NCBI GenBank assembly: GCA_965224275.1
Contig: CBDCYR010000002.1
Coordinates: 124,001-188,000, forward strand
Direction of reading: 5' to 3'
Origin: CAUZWH01 sp965224275
GTDB lineage: Bacteria > Pseudomonadota > Alphaproteobacteria > SHVV01
DNA: 64,000 bases
The translations under genes were made by a program, and so were the position numbers. The notes beneath the pieces are model-generated. The model did not search any database. It had not been told where the DNA came from and saw only the letters and a program-made list of their open reading frames with translations. How positions within the stretch are numbered: position 1 is the first letter of the stretch; every line of letters starts with the position of its first letter. This document shows, piece after piece, positions 1-9,708 of this stretch.

Positions 1-3000
1 GAGACCCTCTCGGTTACCATCTCCACGATTCCGACCGATGCGAAGATCTTCGACGATTTGGGCATTGAGCTTACGGTCTCCAACAACGCGGTGACGATCA
101 CCGATCCCCTGCGGCTGGCCGCGCTCGATCAGTTCTCGATCAAGCCGCCGCCCGACGACGACACCGACTTCACCCTGACGGTAACCTCGACCTCGACCGA
201 AGGCGCCAACAACGATCAGGCCTCGGTCCAGCAGACATTTAACGTGACCGTGAACGCGGTGGCGGACACGCCAAATTTGGCAACCGCCGCGATTTCGGGC
301 AGCGAAGACACCGCGATCGACTTCACCGGGCTGAGTTCGTCGCTGACCGATACCGACAGCTCAGAGGCGTTGTCGGTGACAATCTCGGGCCTGCCGGCCG
401 GGGCCACGCTGTTCGATAATCTTGGCAATCCGGTTGATCTGGCAGGTGGCTCGGCCGGCCTGGTCAGCTTCTCCACAACCGTCTCGGCCTCGTTTGGGCC
501 AAACGCAGGTTTCTTTTCAGCAGGCGACGCCGTCGAGATTTCATACGAGTTCGACACCGCCGTCGTCGACTCAAACTTGGGAGATCCCAATACCGGGTCC
601 TACCTTGGCGCGACACTGAATCTGACCTTTGCTTTCCCTGATCTCTCCTTCAATGTGGATTTCAGTCAGGGTGATGTTTCGGTTTTCGACGACACCAGTA
701 ACCCGGACGATCAGATCTTCATATTCGCGAACGTCGATCAGGGTAGTTCGCTGCTCAACGGTGAGACGATCAACGCGACGGAGTTGGATTTCACCGGTCT
801 GACCTCGATGCTTCCCAGCGACGCGCTTCCGCAAACGCTCCCTGAAGACGTCACGGGTGTGGTCGCATTTTTTCAGACAAGCAGCGGTTTCACCGAGGTT
901 CATTTCTCGGTTGGCAACATCGTGGCTCTTTCACAGTCCGCGACGATCACGGATACGGCGCGGATCGCGGCGCTTGACCAGTTTACGGTTGTGGGTGCGC
1001 CGGACAGCGACGACGACTTTACAGTGACGGTGACGGCGACCACGACCGAGGGCGCCAACGCCGATCAGGCTTCTGTGCAACAAACGTTGGATGTCACCGT
1101 CGATGCGGTCGCCGATACGCCGACGCTCGCGGTTCAGAATGTTGCGACCCCGCTCGATACGGAGATCCACTTCACCGGACTGAGCTCGTCGCTCACCGAT
1201 ACCGACGGCTCCGAAACGCTCAGCGTGACGATCGGCAGCATTCCGAACGGTGCCAAGATCTTCGATGATTTGGATTTTGAACTCACCATCAGCAACAACG
1301 AAGTGACGATCACCGATCCCGCGCGATTGGCGGCGCTCGATCAGTTCTCGATTCTTCCGCCTGCCGGTGACAGCACCGACATCACGCTGCAGATCACGGC
1401 GACTGCGTCGGAGTCTGAGGATTCCGCAAATGCGATACAGACCTTTACAGTCACGGTCGGCGAGCCGCCGCCAGCGGTTTGGCAGAACACCAGCCAGGAC
1501 GATTCGTGGCACACCGATCTCAATTGGAGCACTATTCTCGTCCCGCAAGACGGCGAAGACGCGACGCTCGCCGACGCGACGGGCGTGGTCAATTACACGA
1601 CCGGTACAACTGCGCTGGTGAATCTCACCGCTAGTGAGGATCTCAGCGTCGATGGCGGAACGCTGACCGTTTCGGGAACCGGAACATTCGACGGTACGTC
1701 AACGCTCACACTGAACGGCGGCAGTTTTGGCGGCACCGGCGCGATCACGGTTGCCGATCAATTCCAGTATATCAGCGGCACGCTCACGGGTTCCGGCGGG
1801 GCCATAACCGTTAACGGGACGACGACGATCACCGCCGGCGCCAAAACCATCGACAAAGACCTGACGCTGGTCGGGACAACGACTGCCACCAACGCACTCA
1901 TCGCCGGGTTCGGCGTTTTGACCAATCAGGGCTCGTGGACGCTGACCGATAGTTCGATCGCGGCCTCGAACGCGCTCGCTAATCAGGGCAGCCTCACCGC
2001 TGAGGGCAGTAATGTCGTTGCCGGCACCTATACGAACGAACTTGGATCGACCCTGATTGTGGAGGCCGGCCTGGTCGGCGATGCCGGGCTCACCATCGGG
2101 ACTGGCTTCATCAACGCCGGCGCGATCATTCTCGACGACCTCACCATCCACAACGCGACGTTGACGGTGAGCACGGGAACCCTGATCAATGCCGGTACGA
2201 TCAAGACCCAGGATACCGACACCGGCGGCGGCGGAACTGGAACCAGAAGTATTCAGGCCGAACTGGATAACCAAGGTACGGTCACGATCGATACCGCCGC
2301 CGATATCAACAAAGCTGATGCTGCCCATCTCAACAGCGGCCTGATCGATATCAATGACGACCTGCTTGTGCAGCAAACCGGTACCACCCCGACGTTCACC
2401 AGTACCGGCACCATCGACCTCGCCGCCGATAAAACCCTCACTATCAACGGTGGCACCTTCACCAACGACACCGACGGCACAATTCAGGGCAGCGGCACGC
2501 TGGATGTTTCGAGCTCCACGTTTGTCGGCAACGGCACGTTGAGTCCCGGCACGAGCGCGGGAACATTGACGGTCATCGGCAGCTTCGAGCAGAGCAAGAC
2601 GGGCGTCATCGAAATCGAACTTGAAGGCAATGTGGCCGGCGCCGAATACGATGTGTTGAAGGTGGTGGATAACCTCACGTTGGGTGGAACGCTCGATGTA
2701 TCGCTGATCGGCGGGTTTACGCCAATCGCCCCCAACACGTTCCAAATCATCGACGCGACCTCGATCGATGCGGCGGTGCTCGGTGATTTTGCAACGATCA
2801 ACGGCCTCGATATTGGCGGCGGCTTGGTGCTTGACGCAGCTTTCAGCCTAACCGCGGTCACGCTAACCGCAACCAACGTCACGCTGGCCGGCGCCGCACT
2901 CGCCGATGTTCTTACCAGCGACGGCAGCGCCGACGTTATCGAGGGCGGTGCCGGCGATGACACGCTGATTGGCGGCGGCGGTGCCGACATCATCTACGGC

Positions 3001-5415
3001 CAGACTGGCGCCGATAGCATTTCGGTTGATGACAGCGCATTCCTGCGGGTCGATGGCGGCGCTGGGATCGATGAGTTGGCCATCCTCAACGATCTCGATC
3101 TAACGACCCTGCGCGGCGACCAGATCGAACGCATCGAAGTGTTTAATATTAACGGCGACGACGCGGTCACCCTGAGCCTCGACGCCCAGAGCGTGATCAA
3201 TGCAGTCGATGGCACCAACGCGCTCACAGGGGCGACCAAGTCCATCATGGTACTTGGCGGCAGCGACGACACCGTCGATTTCAGCGGAAATTGGACGTGG
3301 GCCGGCAGTCAAATCGTCAACGGGATCGCCGCTAACAAATTCGAAGATGGCGATGCGACCGTCTTCGTTGAGGTCGGCGTCAATATTTCCGGTGCGCCAA
3401 CCCCCGGCGAGATCAATCTGGCTGGGCTCGACGGCAGCGACGGTTTTGTCCTTGATGGTGCCGTAGACGGCGATGCCACCGGCAACAGCGTGGCCGGGAT
3501 CGGCGATATCAACGGCGATGGCTTCGAGGATTACGTCATCGGCGCTTACCGAGCCGATCCGAATGTCGAAAACCAAGCGGGCGAGGCCATCATCCTGTTT
3601 GGATCGGCGTCGGGCCCAACCGGTATCGACCTCGCGACGATCAGTGCCAGTGAGGGATTTCGCATCAATGGCGAAACCACCTCCGACGCGGCTGGTTACT
3701 CGGTTAGCGGTGCCGGCGACATCAATGGCGATGGCTTTGCCGATGTCATCGTGAGCGCACCATTTAGCGGCTACGGCAGCGTGGATGCCGGTGAGGCCTA
3801 CGTTATTTTTGGTGGTGCCGGTGTCGGGGCCAGCGGCGCCATCGAGGTTTCATCGCTGGATGGTACCAACGGGTTCCGGCTTACCGGGATCGATAGTTAC
3901 GACAAAATTGGTCAATCGGTGGCCAGCGCGGGCGATATTAACGGCGATGGGTTCGACGACCTGATCGTTGGCGCCCCGAATGCCGATCCTTTCGTTGGCC
4001 AAGGGCCGGTTAACAACGGCGGCGAGAGCTATGTCCTGTTTGGTGCCGCCGGCACCTTCAGCCCCGTCGTCGGCTTCGATGATTTCACTGGTTTCACCAT
4101 CAATGGCGACCAGCCAGACGGCTACTCGGGATTGGCGGTATCGGACATCGGTGACGTCAATGGCGATGGTATTGGCGATCTCGCAATCGGCGTCCCCTAC
4201 GGCGGCACGTCCTCCGATAACGGCCTAACCTTTGTTGTATTCGGAACAACCGGTGGCTTCGCAACGCAGATTCAGCTTAGCGATCTTGCGTACAGCGGCG
4301 GCCAGGTCGGCATCAACATCGTCGGCAGCACCATCGGGGAACGCACAGGCTACGCATTGAGTGGGGCTGGAGATGTCAATGGCGATGGGTTCGAGGATTT
4401 CCTGATCGGCAGTTCGCCCTCGTCAGGAGCCGGCACAGCTTATGTGGTTTTCGGCAGTGCCGGTTTTGGACTCTCGGGAGCGATTGTACTCTCCGACCTC
4501 AGCGGGTCCAACGGCTTCAAGATCGACGGCGTGTCGGTCGGTGACCAAGCCGGCGCGTTTGTCGGCGAGGCCGGTGACATCAATGGCGACGGATTCGACG
4601 ACATCATCGTCGGCGCCGATGGCGTGGGTAACGGCACCGCTTACGTTATATTCGGCGGCACAAGTATTGCCAATACTGGTCTCTTCGAGCTTTCGAGTTT
4701 TGACGGGAGTAACGGCCTAACGCTGCCGGGCCTCAATTTTGAAGACGCGGTTGGCCCCGTCGACGGTGCCGGCGATATCAACGGGGATGGTTTTGACGAT
4801 CTGATCGTGGGTGCTCCGGGTGCGGATCCTCAGACCCGAGCCGAGGCCGGTGGGGCCTATATCGTCTACGGCTCAGATTTCACTGGCGCGGTAACTCAAC
4901 AAGGCGCCTCTGGTGCAGATCTGCTAAGCGGCACCATCGGCTCCGATGTCATGATCGGCGGACTGGGCGATGACACCTTGGAGGGCAGTGGCGGTAGCGA
5001 CGTCATGCGCGGCGGCGGCGGCGATGATCTCCTCCTAATCTCCGATGCCACCTTCCAACAAATTGACGGCGGTACCAACAGCGCCGTCGGCGATACGCTT
5101 AAGCTCGAGGGAGCCATCACGACGCTGGATCTCACGTCAATCGCCAACAACAGGATTCAAAACGTTGAAATTGCCGACATCACCGGGTCGGGCAACAGCA
5201 CATTGGTGCTGCAGGTAGACGACGTCCTCGACTTTTCGGAGACCACCGACACGTTGAAGATTTTGGGCGATGCCGGCGACGCCGTGTCGACCGCCGGGGA
5301 GTCATGGGAAGCTCAGGGCAACGTCGTCGTTGATAACGTCACCTACCAGAAATTCACTTTCGGAGTTGGGACGCTGCTAATCGACACTGATGTCGATACG
5401 ACGGGGATCGTCTAA
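1..5415 (+). CDS. Giant secreted repeat protein with cadherin-like, FG-GAP and RTX repeats (5' partial)
   Basis: The reading frame is open from base 1, so the start lies upstream; about 1,804 residues are visible. In order: at least three cadherin/VCBS-like repeats (FTGLSSSLTDTD and LAALDQFS recur); a stretch rich in NxGT(L/I), like autotransporter or pectin-lyase-like repeats (about nt 1,480-2,800); a glycine-aspartate RTX patch (GGAGDDTLIGGGGAD, about nt 2,945); seven FG-GAP repeats, each with a D(I/V)NGDG calcium loop (about nt 3,510-4,810); and a final RTX patch (GGLGDDTLEGSG, about nt 4,960). This composition fits a type I-secreted, calcium-binding surface adhesin or S-layer-like protein. 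No type I exporter genes are visible. The protein ends at TAA without a membrane anchor. Confidence 0.9.
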   Translation, partial: ETLSVTISTIPTDAKIFDDLGIELTVSNNAVTITDPLRLAALDQFSIKPPPDDDTDFTLTVTSTSTEGANNDQASVQQTFNVTVNAVADTPNLATAAISGSEDTAIDFTGLSSSLTDTDSSEALSVTISGLPAGATLFDNLGNPVDLAGGSAGLVSFSTTVSASFGPNAGFFSAGDAVEISYEFDTAVVDSNLGDPNTGSYLGATLNLTFAFPDLSFNVDFSQGDVSVFDDTSNPDDQIFIFANVDQGSSLLNGETINATELDFTGLTSMLPSDALPQTLPEDVTGVVAFFQTSSGFTEVHFSVGNIVALSQSATITDTARIAALDQFTVVGAPDSDDDFTVTVTATTTEGANADQASVQQTLDVTVDAVADTPTLAVQNVATPLDTEIHFTGLSSSLTDTDGSETLSVTIGSIPNGAKIFDDLDFELTISNNEVTITDPARLAALDQFSILPPAGDSTDITLQITATASESEDSANAIQTFTVTVGEPPPAVWQNTSQDDSWHTDLNWSTILVPQDGEDATLADATGVVNYTTGTTALVNLTASEDLSVDGGTLTVSGTGTFDGTSTLTLNGGSFGGTGAITVADQFQYISGTLTGSGGAITVNGTTTITAGAKTIDKDLTLVGTTTATNALIAGFGVLTNQGSWTLTDSSIAASNALANQGSLTAEGSNVVAGTYTNELGSTLIVEAGLVGDAGLTIGTGFINAGAIILDDLTIHNATLTVSTGTLINAGTIKTQDTDTGGGGTGTRSIQAELDNQGTVTIDTAADINKADAAHLNSGLIDINDDLLVQQTGTTPTFTSTGTIDLAADKTLTINGGTFTNDTDGTIQGSGTLDVSSSTFVGNGTLSPGTSAGTLTVIGSFEQSKTGVIEIELEGNVAGAEYDVLKVVDNLTLGGTLDVSLIGGFTPIAPNTFQIIDATSIDAAVLGDFATINGLDIGGGLVLDAAFSLTAVTLTATNVTLAGAALADVLTSDGSADVIEGGAGDDTLIGGGGADIIYGQTGADSISVDDSAFLRVDGGAGIDELAILNDLDLTTLRGDQIERIEVFNINGDDAVTLSLDAQSVINAVDGTNALTGATKSIMVLGGSDDTVDFSGNWTWAGSQIVNGIAANKFEDGDATVFVEVGVNISGAPTPGEINLAGLDGSDGFVLDGAVDGDATGNSVAGIGDINGDGFEDYVIGAYRADPNVENQAGEAIILFGSASGPTGIDLATISASEGFRINGETTSDAAGYSVSGAGDINGDGFADVIVSAPFSGYGSVDAGEAYVIFGGAGVGASGAIEVSSLDGTNGFRLTGIDSYDKIGQSVASAGDINGDGFDDLIVGAPNADPFVGQGPVNNGGESYVLFGAAGTFSPVVGFDDFTGFTINGDQPDGYSGLAVSDIGDVNGDGIGDLAIGVPYGGTSSDNGLTFVVFGTTGGFATQIQLSDLAYSGGQVGINIVGSTIGERTGYALSGAGDVNGDGFEDFLIGSSPSSGAGTAYVVFGSAGFGLSGAIVLSDLSGSNGFKIDGVSVGDQAGAFVGEAGDINGDGFDDIIVGADGVGNGTAYVIFGGTSIANTGLFELSSFDGSNGLTLPGLNFEDAVGPVDGAGDINGDGFDDLIVGAPGADPQTRAEAGGAYIVYGSDFTGAVTQQGASGADLLSGTIGSDVMIGGLGDDTLEGSGGSDVMRGGGGDDLLLISDATFQQIDGGTNSAVGDTLKLEGAITTLDLTSIANNRIQNVEIADITGSGNSTLVLQVDDVLDFSETTDTLKILGDAGDAVSTAGESWEAQGNVVVDNVTYQKFTFGVGTLLIDTDVDTTGIV

Positions 5416-5581
5416 ACCAACCAAGACGCAGTCGCCACAGCGCACCTGAACGCTGGCCTGGCGGCCTGGCCCCGCAAACGCCGCCATCACCAATACATTC
5501 TATGCCAAGACAAGAGAAGCGCAGATCGTTAGGTCGTGCTAACTGTTTCTGTGACATCTTCTGATCTAAGGCGCTTTGTCT

Positions 5582-7381
5582 ATGAGAGTACAGTTTTGGG
5601 GCACGCGTGGATCGATCGCCAAAGCCGGACCGGGCACGGTCCGCTACGGCGGCAATACCTCCTGTGTCGAGATCCGGGCCGACGACGGCACGGTGGTTGT
5701 TCTCGATTGCGGCACCGGCGCGCACGCACTCGGCGAGGCTTTAATGGTCGGAGAGCAACCGGTACGCGGCCATTTGCTCATCAGCCATACCCACTGGGAC
5801 CATATCCAGGGCCTTCCTTTCTTCGCGCCTTTATTCGTTCCCGGCAACGAGTGGGACATTTACGCGCCGCGCGGGTTGGGCCAATCGCTGCAGGACACGC
5901 TCGCCGGGCAGATGCAGTACACCTATTTCCCGGTCACGCTTGAAGATCTTGGCGCCACTATTCACTACCACGATCTTATAGAGGGCGTGTTCGACATCGG
6001 CGGCATCAATGTGCGCACCCAATACCTCAACCACCCTGCGCTGGCGCTCGGTTATCGGCTTGAAGCCGACGGCGCGGCGGTTATCTACGCCTGCGACCAC
6101 GAGCCGCATTCGCGCCAGCTCGCGGTTGGCGAAGGCGAGATCGGCCGGCAAGACCGACGCCATATGGAATTCCTGCGCGACGCAGATCTCGTCATTCACG
6201 ATGCCCAATACACCATAGCGGAGTATCCGAACCGGGTCGGCTGGGGTCATAGCACGGTCAGATATGCCGCCGACATGTGTCGCCTGGCCGATGTGAAGCG
6301 CTTGGCACTGAGCCACCACGACCCCTTGCGAGATGATGATGACGTCGATCGAGTGGTTGAAGCGGCGCGCGCCACCAATCGCGACGCAGGACATGCATTG
6401 GAGATATTCGGCGCTGCCGAGGGCGCCGTCATCGAGCTGCGATCCGACGTCGTCAGCCCGGCCCGGGTGGAAAGCGAAGAACCATCTGCGATCGCTCCGG
6501 TCACCTCGGCGATCCAAGTGCACACGATCCTACTGGCGGTTGGTGATCTGGAAACGGCAGCACTGATTGCCGGCGCGGTTGAACTCGAAAGCATCAGAAT
6601 CGTAAAGGTGGACGATCGTGATAGGGCGATCGAACAATATCGCTCAGATCTGCCGTCGCTGGTTATTCTCGACGAAGCGCTGGGCGGCGGCAGTGTTTTG
6701 GAAACCTGTCACGATATTCGACAGATTGACGACAACGCCTACGACGTCCCCATCATCGTTGCCGCCGACGAGACCAGTGCCTCGGCTGACAGCGCGAATG
6801 AGATCACCGACTGGCTGATCAAGCCGTTTTCCCGTGAATACGTCCGCACCCGAATCATGGCGTGGGTACTGCGTCAGAGCTGCCGGTGGGTGCCGGCGCC
6901 CCTGCCCCCAGACGAGGAACAGCGCTTGGCAACGCTGCACGGCCTCAACATTCTCGATACCAAACCCGAAGAGCGCTTCGATAGAATCACGCGTCTCGCG
7001 GCCGCGATCTTCGAGGTCCCGGTGGTTTTGATCAGCTTCATCGACAGACACCGTCAATGGTTCAAGTCCGCGCAAGGAATTGAAGTAAGCGAAACGCCGC
7101 GCGACCAGGCCTTCTGCGCACACACAATTCTTAAAGACGGTGCGACGATAGTTCCCGATGCGCTGCTTGATGATCGCTTTGCCGACAATCCATTTGTCGC
7201 CGGGGATACCCGGATTCGGTTTTACGCCGGCCATCCCCTCACCGCCGCCGACGGGAGCCATTTGGGAACGCTCTGTCTGATCGATACCCAACCGCGCCAA
7301 ATCGACGACGACAAGGTCGATCTCCTGAAGGATCTAACCGCCTTGGTCCAACGCGAGCTGTCGATTAGCGCGGGCAACTGA
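5582..7381 (+). CDS. Metallo-beta-lactamase-fold hydrolase fused to receiver and GAF domains
   Basis: This is a 599-aa three-domain protein. Residues about 1-285 are a metallo-beta-lactamase fold: it opens MRVQFWGTRGS, has the SHTHWDH metal motif, and later D (ACDHEP) and H (LSHHDP) ligands, as in the cAMP-phosphodiesterase/RNase Z-like branch. Residues about 310-430 resemble a receiver, with the predicted phospho-acceptor Asp364 (LVILDEAL) and the conserved Lys in LIKPF. The usual acidic pair at its start is reduced to a single Asp. Residues about 445-598 are a GAF domain. The ATG at 5,582 is preferred over the in-frame TTG two codons earlier because AAGG lies about 10 nt upstream. The substrate is unknown; a signalling or cyclic-nucleotide role is inference. 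Confidence 0.88.
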   Translation: MRVQFWGTRGSIAKAGPGTVRYGGNTSCVEIRADDGTVVVLDCGTGAHALGEALMVGEQPVRGHLLISHTHWDHIQGLPFFAPLFVPGNEWDIYAPRGLGQSLQDTLAGQMQYTYFPVTLEDLGATIHYHDLIEGVFDIGGINVRTQYLNHPALALGYRLEADGAAVIYACDHEPHSRQLAVGEGEIGRQDRRHMEFLRDADLVIHDAQYTIAEYPNRVGWGHSTVRYAADMCRLADVKRLALSHHDPLRDDDDVDRVVEAARATNRDAGHALEIFGAAEGAVIELRSDVVSPARVESEEPSAIAPVTSAIQVHTILLAVGDLETAALIAGAVELESIRIVKVDDRDRAIEQYRSDLPSLVILDEALGGGSVLETCHDIRQIDDNAYDVPIIVAADETSASADSANEITDWLIKPFSREYVRTRIMAWVLRQSCRWVPAPLPPDEEQRLATLHGLNILDTKPEERFDRITRLAAAIFEVPVVLISFIDRHRQWFKSAQGIEVSETPRDQAFCAHTILKDGATIVPDALLDDRFADNPFVAGDTRIRFYAGHPLTAADGSHLGTLCLIDTQPRQIDDDKVDLLKDLTALVQRELSISAGN

Positions 7382-7424
7382 CGCGAGATCAACTTTACCC
7401 ACGGAAAAGTAGTCGGAGGTCTCC

Positions 7425-8360
7425 ATGGTTCCTCGCATCGGATACCTGTTGCCAACACGCGAAAGCGTCATGCAAGGACGGCCACAGGCCGCCCCCCTGC
7501 TGGCCTTGGCGGAGAAGACCGAAGCGCTAGGTTACGACTCGGTTTGGGTCGGCGATTCGCTGATGGCATTACCGCGACACGAGCCGATCACCCTTCTTGC
7601 CGGGGTCGCGGCTCGTACGAGCCGCGTTTCGCTGGGGACCGCGGTGTTGTTGCCGGGTTGGCGCAATCCGGCCGTGCTCGCCCAGCAAGTCGCGACGCTC
7701 GACCAGATCTCGGAAGGGCGCGTTATCCTGGGTGTTGGCATCGCTTCTGACGCGCCTACGATTCGCGCCGACTTTCAGGCCGCGGGCGTCCCGTTCGAAA
7801 AGCGGGTCGGGCGCCTGCTTGAAGGCCTACGACTGTGCCGTAAATTGTGGACCGGCGAACCCGTCCATTGGGACGGGCGGTGGACGATCAACAATCGCAC
7901 GCTCGGCCCCGAGCCCCACCAACCCGGCGGCCCGCCGATATGGATTGGTGGCTCGGTTCCGGCGACGGTGGAACGGGTGGGTCGCCACCTCGATGGCTGG
8001 TTCCCGAACGGACCAACGCCGGACGAGTATCGCGAAATATGGTCGGAAATGAAATCGGTCGCCGGCGAGGCCGGACGCGACCCCAGCAAGCTTACGGGCG
8101 CGCAATATCTAACTGTTGCGATCGATGATGACGCCGCGCGCGCTGACCGCCGAATCGACGAATTCATGGAAACGTATTACGGCAAGGGCTTGAATTTGCG
8201 CGATAGCCAACCCTGCTACGCCGGCTCCGTAGCCGGTGCCAAGGAGCTGCTCGCCGCTTATGCGAGTGCCGGTGCTGGTCACTTCGTGCTGCGTTTTGCC
8301 GGTAACCACGAGCATCACCTCGAACTATTTGCGGGCGTCGGTGCTGAACTCGGAGGTTAG
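7425..8360 (+). CDS. LLM-class (luciferase-like) flavin-dependent oxidoreductase
   Basis: The 311-aa protein matches the bacterial luciferase-like TIM-barrel family, which uses reduced FMN or F420. Visible signatures are an early GYDSVWVGDS, a central LGTAVLLPGWRNP, and VATLDQISEGRVILGVG. CGGAGG lies about 7 nt before the ATG. It is four bases upstream of a hotdog thioesterase gene, so the two are probably co-transcribed. The substrate cannot be assigned. A second family member lies at 21,442, but the two differ enough to be distinct subfamilies. Confidence 0.88.
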   Translation: MVPRIGYLLPTRESVMQGRPQAAPLLALAEKTEALGYDSVWVGDSLMALPRHEPITLLAGVAARTSRVSLGTAVLLPGWRNPAVLAQQVATLDQISEGRVILGVGIASDAPTIRADFQAAGVPFEKRVGRLLEGLRLCRKLWTGEPVHWDGRWTINNRTLGPEPHQPGGPPIWIGGSVPATVERVGRHLDGWFPNGPTPDEYREIWSEMKSVAGEAGRDPSKLTGAQYLTVAIDDDAARADRRIDEFMETYYGKGLNLRDSQPCYAGSVAGAKELLAAYASAGAGHFVLRFAGNHEHHLELFAGVGAELGG

Positions 8361-8363
8361 GAT

Positions 8364-8771
8364 ATGGATGTCGTCGCGAAACTCAACGCCCAGATGCTGC
8401 CGTTCGCCGGGTTGCTGGGCGTGCGTTTTACGACGGCCGAGCTCGACCGGATTGTGGCTGAGCTGTTGATCCGCGATGAATTATGCACGAGTCCGGCGGT
8501 GGCACATGGCGGGGTGATCATGGCGTTCGCTGACACGCTCGGCGCCGCCGGTACCATCCTAAACCTGGCAGATGGTGCCACGACCACCACGATCGAGAGC
8601 AAGACCAATTTTCTCGCCGCCGCCACTGCCGGCACAACAGTAACGGGCGAGGCGACTCCCATCCATCGCGGCCGAACCACGATGGTTTGGCAGACGCGGA
8701 TAACAAATGAGGCTGGCAAACTGGTCGCCTTGGTCACCCAGACGCAGCTCGTTCTGCCGGCCCGCACTTAA
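8364..8771 (+). CDS. PaaI-family hotdog thioesterase
   Basis: This 135-aa single-domain hotdog protein is of usual family length. The active-site segment VAHGGVIMAFADTLG carries the HGG turn followed by the acidic residue on the central helix, as in PaaI/YdiI acyl-CoA thioesterases. The start codon is four bases after the LLM stop codon, and GGAGG within the end of that gene serves as ribosome site. It probably hydrolyses an acyl- or aryl-CoA thioester; the acyl group is unknown. Confidence 0.85.
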   Translation: MDVVAKLNAQMLPFAGLLGVRFTTAELDRIVAELLIRDELCTSPAVAHGGVIMAFADTLGAAGTILNLADGATTTTIESKTNFLAAATAGTTVTGEATPIHRGRTTMVWQTRITNEAGKLVALVTQTQLVLPART

Positions 8772-8795
8772 CCAATAGAACGGTTTGTTGCCTGC

Positions 8796-9034
8796 CTAGA
8801 GGCTGACGATAGGCTTTATCGGAACATCATAGCCATGCAAGTGTAGCTCTCCGGCCCGGTCGGAGGTGACACGCAACTCCACCTTATCGCCCTCGGTGAC
8901 TCGGACGGTGTTGTTCGACGCCGTAAAGCGGCCGTGTTTGATCTCGAGGTCCAGCACCCGCGGTTGCTGCGCTGCGCTGTCTCAATGGATGCTAGCGCAA
9001 TCAGGACAACCAGTAACTGCGTGAAGCACCGCAA
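8796..9034 (-). pseudogene. Decayed cupredoxin-like secreted protein (frameshifted, 3' truncated)
   Basis: On the minus strand, a signal-peptide-like stretch (TTG start at 9,034, reading RCFTQLLVVLIALASIETAQ) runs into a different frame. That second frame is open from about nt 8,985 and encodes VTEGDKVELRVTSDRAGELH and then LHGYDVPIK before a TAG at 8,796-8,798. The second part matches the EfeO-type cupredoxin-like family, in which the HLHGYD segment is typically followed by roughly 40 more residues. The frame change near the GCGCAGCGCAGC run and the early stop both indicate a pseudogene. Sequencing error could explain the frameshift but not the missing C-terminus. Confidence 0.6.
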
Positions 9035-9119
9035 CAATGGGGCGGGGCCAAAACTCCTCAACCACCGCCCAATAAGTACGCGTAGCGACGACACAGGGTT
9101 CACCCAGGGTTGCTCGGTT

Positions 9120-9677
9120 AAGGTTTCCAACAAAGCCTCACCCGCCGGCGAGGCGCCGGTCGAAGTACTGTTCGTGCCGGGAGCGAGTCCACCGGTTGCT
9201 TATGTCACCAATATGTATGGTGGGTCGCTGTGGACGCTAACCTGGAACGCGTCTGCCCAAAACTTCGATGCCGCGGAAGCCTTCAATTTTGGCACCATCA
9301 AGGCTGGCATTCCGTTAGAAATCTATTTCAACGATCCGGTCACCCGTATGTATGTGACGACGGCAAAGCCGGGACACATGCATATCTTCGACGTAAGCGG
9401 CGACCACACGAAACCGAAACTTCTGAAATCACTGCCGACCGGTGAAGGCGCACATCACATCGCTTTCACCAAGGATTGGAAGCTGGCGTTCGTGCAGAAC
9501 ACGCTTCTCAATCTGCCGGGCATGAGCGAGGGAAATGTAACGGTGGTTGATCTGACGACCGAAAAGGTCGTTGCTCAGATCGATACGCTACAAAAGGCGG
9601 GCTACAACCCGAACCTGATGTTCTTTTGCCCGAGTGGAATTCACTCGCGGGCCATTAGCGCAACAAGCGTGGGCTAG
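9120..9677 (+). pseudogene. Fragment of a YVTN/YncE-like beta-propeller protein
   Basis: From about nt 9,120 the frame encodes repeated propeller blades: VAYVTNMYGGSLWTL, TRMYVTTAKPGHMHIFDVSG and GNVTVVDLTTEKVVAQID. The frame continues upstream only into sequence antisense to the cupredoxin remnant, with no plausible start or signal peptide. Downstream it ends shortly after NPNLMFF in unrelated residues. I read it as an internal fragment of a secreted beta-propeller protein, left after deletions at both ends. Exact boundaries are uncertain. Confidence 0.55.
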
Positions 9678-9708
9678 GCGCCCGGTTGGACTACGGTTTT
9701 GCAGAAGG

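Noticed and set aside
931..1548. 205-aa minus-strand frame inside the giant exoprotein
   Set aside because: Arginine-rich antisense shadow of a G+C-rich repeat gene; no ribosome site or recognisable motif.
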